64,000 nt of DNA, taken from the NCBI RefSeq assembly GCF_000146345.1, contig NZ_GL397071.1:313763-377762 (forward strand), in the 5' to 3' direction. Below, in pieces: positions 31,687 through 39,766 of this stretch. A model generated the notes under the pieces. That model was not told the origin of the DNA. It saw nothing but the letters and a program-made list of their open reading frames with translations, and searched no databases. How positions within the stretch are numbered: position 1 is the stretch's first letter; each line of letters opens with the position of its first letter. The position numbers and the translations under genes were made by a program. Source of the DNA: Peptoniphilus duerdenii ATCC BAA-1640 (GTDB taxonomy: Bacteria; Bacillota; Clostridia; Tissierellales; Peptoniphilaceae).

Positions 31687-32710
31687 ATCTAGTCCCATCT
31701 TCTTTAAATATATGAATCTTTTCTCTATCGAAAGAAATATCGAATCTGTCGCCGTTATTTATATCATCTTTTAAGAATGTGCGCACTGTGAAATTATCTT
31801 TTCCTTCTTCGAAGTGAAGGATGCTTTCTGCTCCTAGATTTTCGCAGTACTTAACTTCATACTTATTTCCGCTATCTAGATTTATATGTTCCGGTCTAAT
31901 TCCAACTTGCACCTTTAAATTCTCTTTACTCTTAAATGGAATTTTAAAATCAAAGAAGATAAGTTCTCCATCCTTTATCTCCCCTTCAAAGAAGTTCATT
32001 CCATTTCCTATGAAGTTCGCCACAAATGTATTGTTAGGTGTATCGAAAAGTTCTTGTGGAGGTCCGCTTTGAATGATCTCTCCCTTGTTTAGTAGCACAA
32101 CTTTTGTCGCCATGGTCATAGCTTCCACCTGGTCGTGGGTTACATAGATGGTTGTGATCTTTAGTTTTTCGTAGAGCTTCATAATTTCAAATCTCATCTT
32201 CTGTCTAAGTTTCGCATCGAGATTTGAAAGAGGCTCGTCCATTAGGTATGCCTTTGGACTTCTTATAATCGCCCTCGCAAGAGCAACTCTCTGTTGTTGT
32301 CCGCCGGATAATTCCCTTGGATATCTATTAAGTAAATCTTCGATAGAGAGAAGTTTTGCGATTTCATTTAACTTACTTTCTATCTTTTCTTTTGGAACTT
32401 TTTTAAGTTTTAAGCTTACGGTTATATTTTCAGAGACGGTCATGTGTGGATAGAGGGCGTAGTTTTGAAAAACGAATGCCATATTTCTATCCTTAGGAAG
32501 AGAATTGGTAATATTTTCTCCATCCATAAAGATACTTCCACCATCTATATCTATAAGTCCAGCAATAATTCTAAGCAGCGTTGACTTACCGCATCCGGAA
32601 GGTCCGAGGAACACCACAAAATCTCCATCCTCAATGGATAGATTGAAATCATCTATGACAGCTACGTCTTTTTCGTAGCATTTTCTAATATTTTTAAGTT
32701 CTATACTCAT
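31673..32710 (-). CDS. ABC transporter ATPase, UgpC/MsmX type
   Basis: A 345-residue ATPase: Walker A GPSGCGKST (about 37-45), Q-loop FQNYALYPHMTV, signature LSGGQQQRV, Walker B YLMDEPLSNLDA and switch His THDQVEA, followed by TOBE/OB-fold regulatory domains from about residue 240 (VGIRPEHINL). This class energises sugar or glycerol-phosphate importers. It is the first minus-strand gene of the cluster, divergent from the binding protein. ATG preceded by AAGGAGG. Confidence 0.93.
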   Translation of the reverse strand: MSIELKNIRKCYEKDVAVIDDFNLSIEDGDFVVFLGPSGCGKSTLLRIIAGLIDIDGGSIFMDGENITNSLPKDRNMAFVFQNYALYPHMTVSENITVSLKLKKVPKEKIESKLNEIAKLLSIEDLLNRYPRELSGGQQQRVALARAIIRSPKAYLMDEPLSNLDAKLRQKMRFEIMKLYEKLKITTIYVTHDQVEAMTMATKVVLLNKGEIIQSGPPQELFDTPNNTFVANFIGNGMNFFEGEIKDGELIFFDFKIPFKSKENLKVQVGIRPEHINLDSGNKYEVKYCENLGAESILHFEEGKDNFTVRTFLKDDINNGDRFDISFDREKIHIFKEDGTRYEEE

Positions 32711-32791
32711 ACTTCCTCCTTAAATCTATATTAGCAAAATAGGGCTTTAAAAACAATAAATCGAGGCTTAAATAATAATTTTTTTTAATTA

Positions 32792-32820
32792 TTGCATTCA
32801 ATTTTTCCCTATGCTATGAT
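32792..32820 (+). promoter_or_regulatory. Promoter of the ABC binding-protein gene
   Basis: TTGCAT (32792-32797) and TATGAT (32815-32820) separated by 17 bases in the divergent spacer, 38 bases before the start codon. Confidence 0.7.
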
Positions 32821-32857
32821 TAAAAAAAGAAAATTAAAATTTTAGGAGGATAAAAAT

Positions 32858-34114
32858 TTGAAAAAATTCACAAAATTTTTAAGCGTTTTACTAATCGCAA
32901 CTCTACTAGTTGCTTGCGGTAAACAAGAAGCACCTGCACCAAAGGAAGAATCTGGTGATGCTTCAAAAGATAAAGGTGAAATTACAGTTTTAGTTCCTGA
33001 ATGGGGAGCTCCAAGCGATGAAATGCTTGCAAAGTTTAAAGAAGAAACTGGAATCACTGCAAATGTTGAAACCCAAGGATGGGACGAAATCAAACAAAAG
33101 GTTGGTATTGCAAGTGCTGGTAACACAGCTGCTGCCGACGTATTTGAAGTTGACTGGTCATGGGTTGGAGAATTTGTAGCAGCAGGATGGCTAGAAAAAT
33201 TAGATCTATCTGATGAAGTTAAGAATGATATTGCATCTATTCCATACTTCACAGTAGAAGGAAATGTTTATTCACTACCATTTATAAACGACTACAGAAT
33301 AGCTTATCTAAACACACAAATGGCAGGAGACAAAGTTCCAGCTACCTATGACGAACTAAACGAAATCCTACTTCAAGCTAAAAAAGATGGCAAGGTTGAA
33401 TATCCAATACTATTCCCACTTAATGCTGAAGAAAAGACTTCAACATCATTTATGACTCTAGTATTCACTAGAAACGGAGTATTCTTAAACGACGACAACA
33501 CAGCTAACGAAGCTGCAATAAGAGACGGATTTGAAACTCTAGATTACCAACTAAAGAATGGACTTATCGATCCAAACGAAGCTTCTAGACCAGGAGTTGA
33601 AACTTTCAAAGGTATCGTAAATGGAGAAGGAGCATTCTTAATAGGACCATCAGGATATGTAAACAAACTTGACGATCCAGAATTCTCAAAGGTTGTTGGA
33701 CAAGTTAAATCAATCATGCTTCCAGGTAAAGATGGAGTATCTCCAAATACTTTAGCATTTACAGAAGCACTAGGAGTATCAGCTTTCTCTAAGAACAAAG
33801 AAGATGCTATGAAGTTCATCGAATTTATGTCAAGAGATGACGTACAAGAACAGTTCCACAAAGAAAAGAAAGTTGTACCTACAAGAGTTAAAGCACTTAG
33901 CGCACTTATAGAAGATGGAACCATCGCAAACCCTGGAACACTTCTAGACCAAGCTAAGACAATTGCTAACCCATTCCCTAATGGAGTTCCAAGTTACTAC
34001 ACAGAAATGAGTACATCAATGTTTAACATCGTTAACGAATTTGCACTTGGAAAACTTTCAGTAGACGAAGCAACAGAAAAATTAGTAACATCTATAAACT
34101 CATTTGTAAAATAA
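32858..34114 (+). CDS. ABC transporter extracellular solute-binding lipoprotein (family 1)
   Basis: A 418-residue family 1 binding protein starting at TTG, with AGGAGGA ahead. The signal peptide has lipobox LVAC (Cys20) and is followed by a short Ala/Pro/Glu linker, then EITVLVPEWGAPSDEMLAKFKEETGI-type opening (about residues 42-65) and the two-lobe fold. Late residues YYTEMSTSMFNIVNEFALGKLS match the C-terminal helix pattern of sugar-binding relatives. It is expressed divergently from the ATPase-permease genes, so levels of the two units can be set separately. The ligand is not known. Confidence 0.9.
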   Translation: MKKFTKFLSVLLIATLLVACGKQEAPAPKEESGDASKDKGEITVLVPEWGAPSDEMLAKFKEETGITANVETQGWDEIKQKVGIASAGNTAAADVFEVDWSWVGEFVAAGWLEKLDLSDEVKNDIASIPYFTVEGNVYSLPFINDYRIAYLNTQMAGDKVPATYDELNEILLQAKKDGKVEYPILFPLNAEEKTSTSFMTLVFTRNGVFLNDDNTANEAAIRDGFETLDYQLKNGLIDPNEASRPGVETFKGIVNGEGAFLIGPSGYVNKLDDPEFSKVVGQVKSIMLPGKDGVSPNTLAFTEALGVSAFSKNKEDAMKFIEFMSRDDVQEQFHKEKKVVPTRVKALSALIEDGTIANPGTLLDQAKTIANPFPNGVPSYYTEMSTSMFNIVNEFALGKLSVDEATEKLVTSINSFVK

Positions 34115-34121
34115 TTTAAAA

Positions 34122-34165
34122 CAAGAAAAAAAGTTGTGTCATTAAGGCACAACTTTTCTTTTTAA
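34122..34165 (+). terminator. Terminator of the binding-protein gene
   Basis: AAAAGTTGTGTC and GCACAACTTTTC form a long stem around ATTAAG, with A-run before and T-run after, so it can serve both converging genes. Confidence 0.85.
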
Positions 34166-34168
34166 GTA

Positions 34169-34402
34169 TTAATATAGGGTGTTTGATTTAACGTGTTGTA
34201 TTTCTCCTATCTTAGCTGATAGTTCATCAATCTTATCCTTTGGTGCATCTAAGATGATTGAGATGATTGAAATATTTTTTTCGTTATAAGGAAGTCCCAT
34301 TCTCCCTATTATGAATTCTCTGTATTCATGAAGAATTGAATTAATCTTTTCTACAGAGTCTCTGTTTTCGACGATGATCGCCATTATTGCTACGTTTTTC
34401 AT
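34169..34402 (-). CDS. TM1266-type iron-only hydrogenase system regulator
   Basis: A 77-residue ferredoxin-fold (ACT-like) protein: VAIMAIIVENRDSVEKIN, LHEYREFIIGRMGLPYNEKNIS (as HEYREFIIGRMGLPY) and SIISIILDAP follow the TM1266 family closely; these small proteins are usually encoded with [FeFe]-hydrogenase maturation genes and resemble the NikR ligand domain. No hydrogenase genes are in the window. No DNA-binding domain is present, so a direct repressor role is doubtful. GGAGG site before the ATG. Confidence 0.85.
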   Translation of the reverse strand: MKNVAIMAIIVENRDSVEKINSILHEYREFIIGRMGLPYNEKNISIISIILDAPKDKIDELSAKIGEIQHVKSNTLY

Positions 34403-34461
34403 AAATCCTCCTTTACCTTTAATGATATATTATCATAAAAAAGTATTAAATAGTTCAATTA

Positions 34462-34492
34462 AAACAAAAACCCTGAATGTTCAGGGTTTTTT
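34462..34492 (-). terminator. Terminator of the ZIP transporter gene
   Basis: On the minus strand AAACCCTGAA and TTCAGGGTTT pair around CA and continue into a T-rich run. Confidence 0.88.
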
Positions 34493-35257
34493 CTATCCTA
34501 GGGTTATATCCATTATCATCATGATTATAAATCCTATTATTACTCCATAGGTCGCTTCTCTTTCGTATCCGTTGGAGTGGGTCTCTGGAATTATTTCGTC
34601 ACTTATTACAAATAGCATCGCTCCTCCTGCAAGGGCTAGTACTATTCCAAGGATTGGATTAAATATTGATACTAGTCCGTAGCCTAGGGCTGCTCCTATA
34701 GGTTCTACTAGTCCTGTTATAAGGGCTATTATAAAACTATATTTCTTGCTATAGCCTTCCCTTACTAGTGCAAGGGCAACAGCCATTCCTTCTGGCATAT
34801 TTTGTAATCCTATTCCAACTGCTATTGCTATTCCATTATTTATATTTTCCGTTCCAAATCCTACTCCTGTGGCAAGTCCTTCTGGAAAATTATGAATGGT
34901 TATGGCGATTATAAATAGCCAAATCTTTTTAAGTGAATCTGTATTTCTACCTTCGACCCTTTTGTCTATTAAATGTTCGTGGGGAGCATACTTATCTATC
35001 ATATCAAGCATAACCGCCCCAAGAAATATTCCTAAAGAAGTTATTAAGACCGCCTTTAAGTCTGATCCTCCAAATTCTATACTAGGTATTATTAGGGAAA
35101 AGCATGTGGCTGCAAGCATAACTCCTGCTGCTACTCCAAGAAGCATGTCCATGGTGCCCCTCTTTATTTCTTTTGCAAAGAAGATTGGAATTGCTCCTAC
35201 TCCAGTTGCCAGTCCTGGTAATGTAAGTCCTAGTAATAATATTAGTGTTTTGCTCAT
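34493..35257 (-). CDS. ZIP family divalent metal transporter
   Basis: A 254-residue protein with eight hydrophobic segments. Helix 4 carries HNFPEGLATG and helix 5 QNMPEGMAVAL, the two metal-binding motifs of ZIP carriers (first with the His-Asn-x-Pro-Glu-Gly form, second with Gln in place of His). It would import zinc, iron or manganese. A short loop with HEHLIDKR lies between helices 3 and 4. Nine bases separate it from the upstream gene, so it may be the last gene of the gyr-sigma read-through unit. Confidence 0.92.
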   Translation of the reverse strand: MSKTLILLLGLTLPGLATGVGAIPIFFAKEIKRGTMDMLLGVAAGVMLAATCFSLIIPSIEFGGSDLKAVLITSLGIFLGAVMLDMIDKYAPHEHLIDKRVEGRNTDSLKKIWLFIIAITIHNFPEGLATGVGFGTENINNGIAIAVGIGLQNMPEGMAVALALVREGYSKKYSFIIALITGLVEPIGAALGYGLVSIFNPILGIVLALAGGAMLFVISDEIIPETHSNGYEREATYGVIIGFIIMMIMDITLG

Positions 35258-35266
35258 CTTTTTCCT

Positions 35267-35905
35267 TTATCCTGAAATTTTGCTTATAGAGATGGTTTCT
35301 ATTACATTGCTTGAGATTTTAACTATCTCGTAGATATATTCTCCATCGTCTACCATGGTTCCCATTTCTAATTCGTATCCACTTTCTTTTACTAAGTTGG
35401 ATACCAAACCTCCCAAGGTTTTGTATCCTTTGGTATCTATTTGATAATTTTCAAGTTTATTTATCTCTTCTATCTCGGTGGATGCGGAGAAATTATTTTC
35501 GCTTCCTGTAAATATTGAGTCCATAACTGATGAGGTCATAAGGAATTTTCTAACTGCAAATAGAATGGTTATGGAGATTACTCCTATTAGTATGTCCATC
35601 ATGTTGTCGGATTTTATAAGCATCTTTCTAGCTACAACAAGCATGATTAGGTGGATTATCGTTGAGTCTGAATGGGCTGTCATCAGTAGTACAAATTCCA
35701 CCGCGATTACTAGTATTAGTACGTGGTCTAGAAATTGTTTAAATTGATCGTATCCCACAAGACTATCTGATTTTAGTATTGCTCCGTAGTACGAAATTAT
35801 ATCTGGTACTGATATCAGTATTCCGATTATTAAAAATATTGATATGAGTATTTCAAATATATATACTATTTTGTTTAAATATAGTAAGAATTTACGTCTA
35901 TTCAT
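35267..35905 (-). CDS. PsiE-like membrane protein with C-terminal transporter-associated domain
   Basis: A 212-residue protein: four hydrophobic segments in residues 8-130 with a layout like the PsiE family (including HLIMLVVARKMLIKSD), then a 75-residue soluble tail (TKGYKTLGGLVSNLVKESGYELEMG) resembling the CorC/HlyC transporter-associated domain, which binds small ligands beside membrane transporters. This pairing is unusual and the function is unknown. It overlaps the sigma-factor stop by four bases and directly precedes the ZIP gene. Confidence 0.6.
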   Translation of the reverse strand: MNRRKFLLYLNKIVYIFEILISIFLIIGILISVPDIISYYGAILKSDSLVGYDQFKQFLDHVLILVIAVEFVLLMTAHSDSTIIHLIMLVVARKMLIKSDNMMDILIGVISITILFAVRKFLMTSSVMDSIFTGSENNFSASTEIEEINKLENYQIDTKGYKTLGGLVSNLVKESGYELEMGTMVDDGEYIYEIVKISSNVIETISISKISG

Positions 35906-36684
35906 AGAACTTCTCCCATCGTTTTGCCTTCTACATCTTTTTTAAGTCTCTCAAGTACCTTTTTTTCTATCCTCGATACGGTCATCTGAGATATATTTAG
36001 CTGCTCTGCTATTGCTACTTGAGTCTTTCTATTGAAGTATCTCTCTACCAATATGGTTTTTTCCACTTCGTTTAGATTTTTAAAAAGACTTTCCATTAGA
36101 TCGTTCATTTCTATTTTTTCAAAGTATTCCTCATCCTGTCCTATTATATCTGCAAGATTTACTTCCTTGTCATCGCTTTGACTTTCGTAGCTGATGTCCA
36201 AGGATTGTGGTTGATATACCCTCGATGCTTCTATGGCTTCTAGTACTTCTTCTTCTGTTGTGTTTAAATATTCTGCAATATCTGAAACCGTTGGAGCCTT
36301 TTGAAGGTTCTGTGCAAGATATACTCTAGCATTGTTTATTTTTTTTGATAATTCTTGGATCCTTCTCGGTACTCTTATGGTCCAACCTTTATCTCTAAAG
36401 TATTTTTTTATTTCACCTATGATTGTAGGTGTGGCGAATGAAGAGAATTCAAATCCTTTGGAAGGGTCGTATCTATCCACTGCATATATAAGTCCGATGG
36501 ATGCTACTTGGTAGATATCGTCGTAGTCGATTCCCCTTCCGTAGTATTTTTTAGCGAGGATTTCTGCTATATAGAGATTGTCCTCTATTAGTTTTTCTCT
36601 AAGCTCAGGATCCCTCGTTTTGTTGTATTCTTCGAAGTCTCTCCTTTTTCTATCCCTCTCTTTTTTTCTTTCGTCTTTATTCAT
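35902..36684 (-). CDS. Sigma-B/F/G-type RNA polymerase sigma factor
   Basis: A 260-residue sigma factor with region 2 (about 25-95; YYGRGIDYDDIYQVASIGLIYAVDRY and FSSFATPTIIGEIKKYFRDKGW in parts), region 3 (about 105-180) and region 4 with helix-turn-helix (TQVAIAEQLNISQMTVSRIEK, about 222-243). It clusters with the SigB/SigF group by sequence. In the absence of sporulation genes, a general-stress role is more likely than a spore role. It is third in the STAS, anti-sigma, sigma order typical of partner-switching operons, overlapping the anti-sigma gene by eight bases. Confidence 0.9.
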   Translation of the reverse strand: MNKDERKKERDRKRRDFEEYNKTRDPELREKLIEDNLYIAEILAKKYYGRGIDYDDIYQVASIGLIYAVDRYDPSKGFEFSSFATPTIIGEIKKYFRDKGWTIRVPRRIQELSKKINNARVYLAQNLQKAPTVSDIAEYLNTTEEEVLEAIEASRVYQPQSLDISYESQSDDKEVNLADIIGQDEEYFEKIEMNDLMESLFKNLNEVEKTILVERYFNRKTQVAIAEQLNISQMTVSRIEKKVLERLKKDVEGKTMGEVL

Positions 36685-37021
36685 TACAAGTCTTTTTAAT
36701 TAGAAGTTTATTATCTTCTAATGTAACTTCATCCACAAGGCATCTAAGTACCATAAATGCCATATCGTTTTGATCGTCTCTTTCTATATCGAAGTTATTA
36801 ATTATAGCTGTCATGCTTTTATTTTCTAAAATAAATTCCAACTCGATATTTTCTTTTTTCCCGTCTAGAATCAAAATATTAAGTCCTTCTGTCACAGCCA
36901 TCTTTAAATCTTCTATGGCATCAAAACATAGGTTTTCTACGGATAGTATTCCAGATACAAAAAGTCTTACTGATCCAAAATACTTGCTGCAAGCGGGAAT
37001 TTTTAGTTTAAATCTATTCAT
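36677..37021 (-). CDS. Anti-sigma factor, RsbW/SpoIIAB-like, shortened
   Basis: A 114-residue HATPase-type anti-sigma factor by position and N-terminal half (IPACSKYFGSVRLFVSGIL, FDAIEDLKMAVTEGLN), but compared with the usual 145-160 residues it lacks the stretch with the G1 (D-x-G-x-G) and G2 (G-x-G) nucleotide boxes: NNFDIERDDQND leads straight to MAFMVLRCLVDEVTL, the counterpart of the last helix. The N-box is also irregular (Glu45, Asn48). ATP binding and kinase activity toward the STAS partner therefore look compromised. It may still bind the sigma factor. Confidence 0.7.
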   Translation of the reverse strand: MNRFKLKIPACSKYFGSVRLFVSGILSVENLCFDAIEDLKMAVTEGLNILILDGKKENIELEFILENKSMTAIINNFDIERDDQNDMAFMVLRCLVDEVTLEDNKLLIKKTCNE

Positions 37022-37327
37022 CTAATCACCTATCATAAACATGGTATCTAGTTTTGTAATGGTAAATAGTTTTTTGATATTTGGCTTTACATTTTCTATC
37101 TTTACCTTGTTGTTTTCGTATACGCTTTTGTAGATGAATATGAGAGCTCCAAGTCCTGTTGAGTCAATGTATTCTAGATTTTCAAAATCAAATACTATAT
37201 CCATTGGGTTTTCTTTGTATAGGGAAAGTACTTCGTTTTTGAAGTTTTCAGATTGGTAAATATCTAGCTCTCCTGCTGGAAATATCTTTAAATTATCTTC
37301 TACCTTTGAGTGTATTTCAAATGCCAT
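37022..37327 (-). CDS. STAS-domain anti-anti-sigma factor (RsbV/SpoIIAA-like)
   Basis: A 101-residue single STAS domain. FDFENLEYIDSTGLGALIF contains the phosphoacceptor serine (Ser56) in the DSTGLG motif. In partner switching the unphosphorylated form binds the anti-sigma factor and frees sigma. Its ATG shares one base with the gyrA stop (TAATG), an unusual coupling of a stress-regulation operon to DNA gyrase. The next gene begins directly after its stop codon. Confidence 0.88.
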   Translation of the reverse strand: MAFEIHSKVEDNLKIFPAGELDIYQSENFKNEVLSLYKENPMDIVFDFENLEYIDSTGLGALIFIYKSVYENNKVKIENVKPNIKKLFTITKLDTMFMIGD

Positions 37328-39759
37328 TATATTTCTTCTCCTATATATTTTGCTACTGAAACTACTTCTGAATCCTTGATATTCATTAGTTTTACTCCAG
37401 TGGTATGTCTTCCCATGACGCTGATTCCTTCGCAGCCGATTCTTATGATTATTCCAGATACGGTTATGATCATGATTTCATCTGACTTATCTATAACTTT
37501 TGCAGATACGAGTTTACCAGATTTTTCTGTAGCCTTATAAGTTAAAAGTCCCACACCTGCACGATTTTGTTTTCTATATTCTGTCATCTTCGTCATCTTT
37601 CCGAATCCATTTTCAGATATCACTAGAAGATATTTGTCATCCTGTGGTATTTCAAATGATACTACTTCATCATCGTTCTTTAAGTCTATACTCTTAACTC
37701 CCATTGCGGTTCTACCCATGTTTCTCACATCACTTTCTGAGAATCTGATGGCCATACCGTTCTTGGTTACGATCATTATTTCATCTCTTCCTGAAGTAAG
37801 TCTAACTCCTATTAGGTTGTCTCCTTCATTTAGAGTTATGGCAATTAAACCATTTTTTCTAATCTTTTCGAATTCGCTGTAAGAAGTCTTCTTTATAAGT
37901 CCATTCTTTGTAGCCATGACTAGGTTTGCATTTTCATCCACATTTCTAACTGGGATAACTGCTGTTACAAATTCATCCCCTTCAAGATTTAGAAGATTTA
38001 TTATTGCGGTTCCCTTTGCCTGTCTACTTGATTCTGGTATTTCGTAAGCCTTTAGTGAATAAACTCTTCCGAAGTTTGTAAAGAATAGAATTGTATCGTG
38101 GGTTGATGTTATATAGATATCCTTTACGAAGTCTTCTTCTCTAGTTGTAAGTGCTGATATACCTGTACCGCCACGCCTTTGTGGTTTGTAGGTTCCTTCA
38201 GGCATCCTCTTAATATAACCAAATTCTGTTAGAGTTATGACTACATCTTCTTCTTCGATTAAATCTTCTGAGTCGATATCTCCCTCATCTGGTGCAAGGA
38301 CTGTTCTTCTAAGATCAGAATACTTTTCTTTTATTTCTTCAAGTTCTTCTATAATTGTGTTATCTAGTAGTTTTTTATTTTCAAGGATGGATTTTAATTT
38401 TGCTATGAGTTTTATAAGATCTTGGTATTCTTGTTCTAGTTTTTCTCTTTCTAGTCCTGTAAGTCTTCTAATTCTCATGTCTAGAATCGCCTGACCTTGT
38501 ATGTCTGTAAGTCCAAATTCTTTTGTAAATTTGTTCTTTGCTTCTTGGTCGTCTGATGATTCTCTAACTATCTTTATTATTCTGTCGATATTATCAAGAG
38601 CAATTTTTAATCCTTCTATGATATGAGCTCTCGCTTCTGCCTTTTCTAGGTCAAACTGAGTTCTTCTTCTAACTACATTTCTTTGGTGATCAACGTAGTA
38701 TTTAATGATTTCTTTTAAGTTTAGAACTTTTGGTTCACCATTTACAAGGCATAGATTTATAATTCCAAATGTGATTTGCATTTGTGTATTTTTGTATAGA
38801 TTATTTAAAACTACATTTGGATTTGCATCTCTCTTTAGATCTATATCTATTTTTATCCCTGTTTTGTGGGAAGATAGGTCTCTTATATTTGAAATTCCTT
38901 CTATACTCTTATTTTTAACTAAGTCTGCTATCTTTACGATTAAGTTGGTCTTGTTAACTTGGTATGGAATTTCTGTAATTACTATTTTGTACCTACCCTT
39001 ATGTTCTTCTATTTCAGCCCTTGCCCTTACTTGGATTTTTCCTCTTCCTGTCTTGTAGGCATCTATAATTCCTTGTTTACCTAGAATTATTGCTCCTGTT
39101 GGAAAGTCTGGACCTTTTATAGATTTCATAAGTTCTTCTATTTCTATATCTTCGTTATTTATATAGTCGATTACCGCTGATATACTTTCTCCTAAATTGT
39201 GTGGAGCCATGTTGGTTGCCATACCTACTGCGATACCAGCTGAACCATTTACAAGTATATTTGGAAATCTTGATGGTAGTACTGATGGTTCTACTTCTCT
39301 TTCATCGTAGTTTGGTACGAAATCCACGGTATCTTTATTTATATCTCTAAGCATCTCTTGAGCGATTTTGCTCATTCTCATTTCTGTATAACGAGGAGCT
39401 GCTGGACTATCTCCATCTACGTTTCCGAAGTTACCTTGACCATCTACTAATGTGTACCTGATATTGAAATCCTGTGCAAGTCTAGCTGCAGCATCATAGA
39501 TACTTGAATCGCCATGAGGGTGAAATTTCCCCATTACTTCCCCTACTAGGGTAGCTGATTTTCTATATGATTTATCCGGAGTTATTCCAAGGGTTTGCAT
39601 CCCATAGACTATTCTTCTATGAACCGGTTTTAAACCGTCTCTTACATCTGGTAGTGCACGAGAAACTATTACAGACATTGAATAGTCAAGATAGGAACTA
39701 CGCATCTTCTTGGATATATCTACGTCTATTATTCCATTTTCATTTACATTTTCTATCAT
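37327..39759 (-). CDS. gyrA: DNA gyrase subunit A
   Basis: An 810-residue GyrA. The opening SSYLDYSMSVIVSRALPDVRDGLKPVHRR (seen as SYLDYSMSVI...) is invariant; catalytic Tyr lies in AAPRYTEMRMS, and the quinolone-determining region reads GDSSIYDAAARLAQ, that is, Ser and Asp at the two usual resistance positions, the sensitive state. The C-terminal half is the DNA-wrapping beta-pinwheel with the GyrA-box-like QRRGGTG near residue 530. It makes double-strand passage with GyrB in the cytoplasm. Seven bases downstream of gyrB. Confidence 0.97.
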   Translation of the reverse strand: MIENVNENGIIDVDISKKMRSSYLDYSMSVIVSRALPDVRDGLKPVHRRIVYGMQTLGITPDKSYRKSATLVGEVMGKFHPHGDSSIYDAAARLAQDFNIRYTLVDGQGNFGNVDGDSPAAPRYTEMRMSKIAQEMLRDINKDTVDFVPNYDEREVEPSVLPSRFPNILVNGSAGIAVGMATNMAPHNLGESISAVIDYINNEDIEIEELMKSIKGPDFPTGAIILGKQGIIDAYKTGRGKIQVRARAEIEEHKGRYKIVITEIPYQVNKTNLIVKIADLVKNKSIEGISNIRDLSSHKTGIKIDIDLKRDANPNVVLNNLYKNTQMQITFGIINLCLVNGEPKVLNLKEIIKYYVDHQRNVVRRRTQFDLEKAEARAHIIEGLKIALDNIDRIIKIVRESSDDQEAKNKFTKEFGLTDIQGQAILDMRIRRLTGLEREKLEQEYQDLIKLIAKLKSILENKKLLDNTIIEELEEIKEKYSDLRRTVLAPDEGDIDSEDLIEEEDVVITLTEFGYIKRMPEGTYKPQRRGGTGISALTTREEDFVKDIYITSTHDTILFFTNFGRVYSLKAYEIPESSRQAKGTAIINLLNLEGDEFVTAVIPVRNVDENANLVMATKNGLIKKTSYSEFEKIRKNGLIAITLNEGDNLIGVRLTSGRDEIMIVTKNGMAIRFSESDVRNMGRTAMGVKSIDLKNDDEVVSFEIPQDDKYLLVISENGFGKMTKMTEYRKQNRAGVGLLTYKATEKSGKLVSAKVIDKSDEIMIITVSGIIIRIGCEGISVMGRHTTGVKLMNIKDSEVVSVAKYIGEEI

Positions 39760-39766
39760 AGTTACC

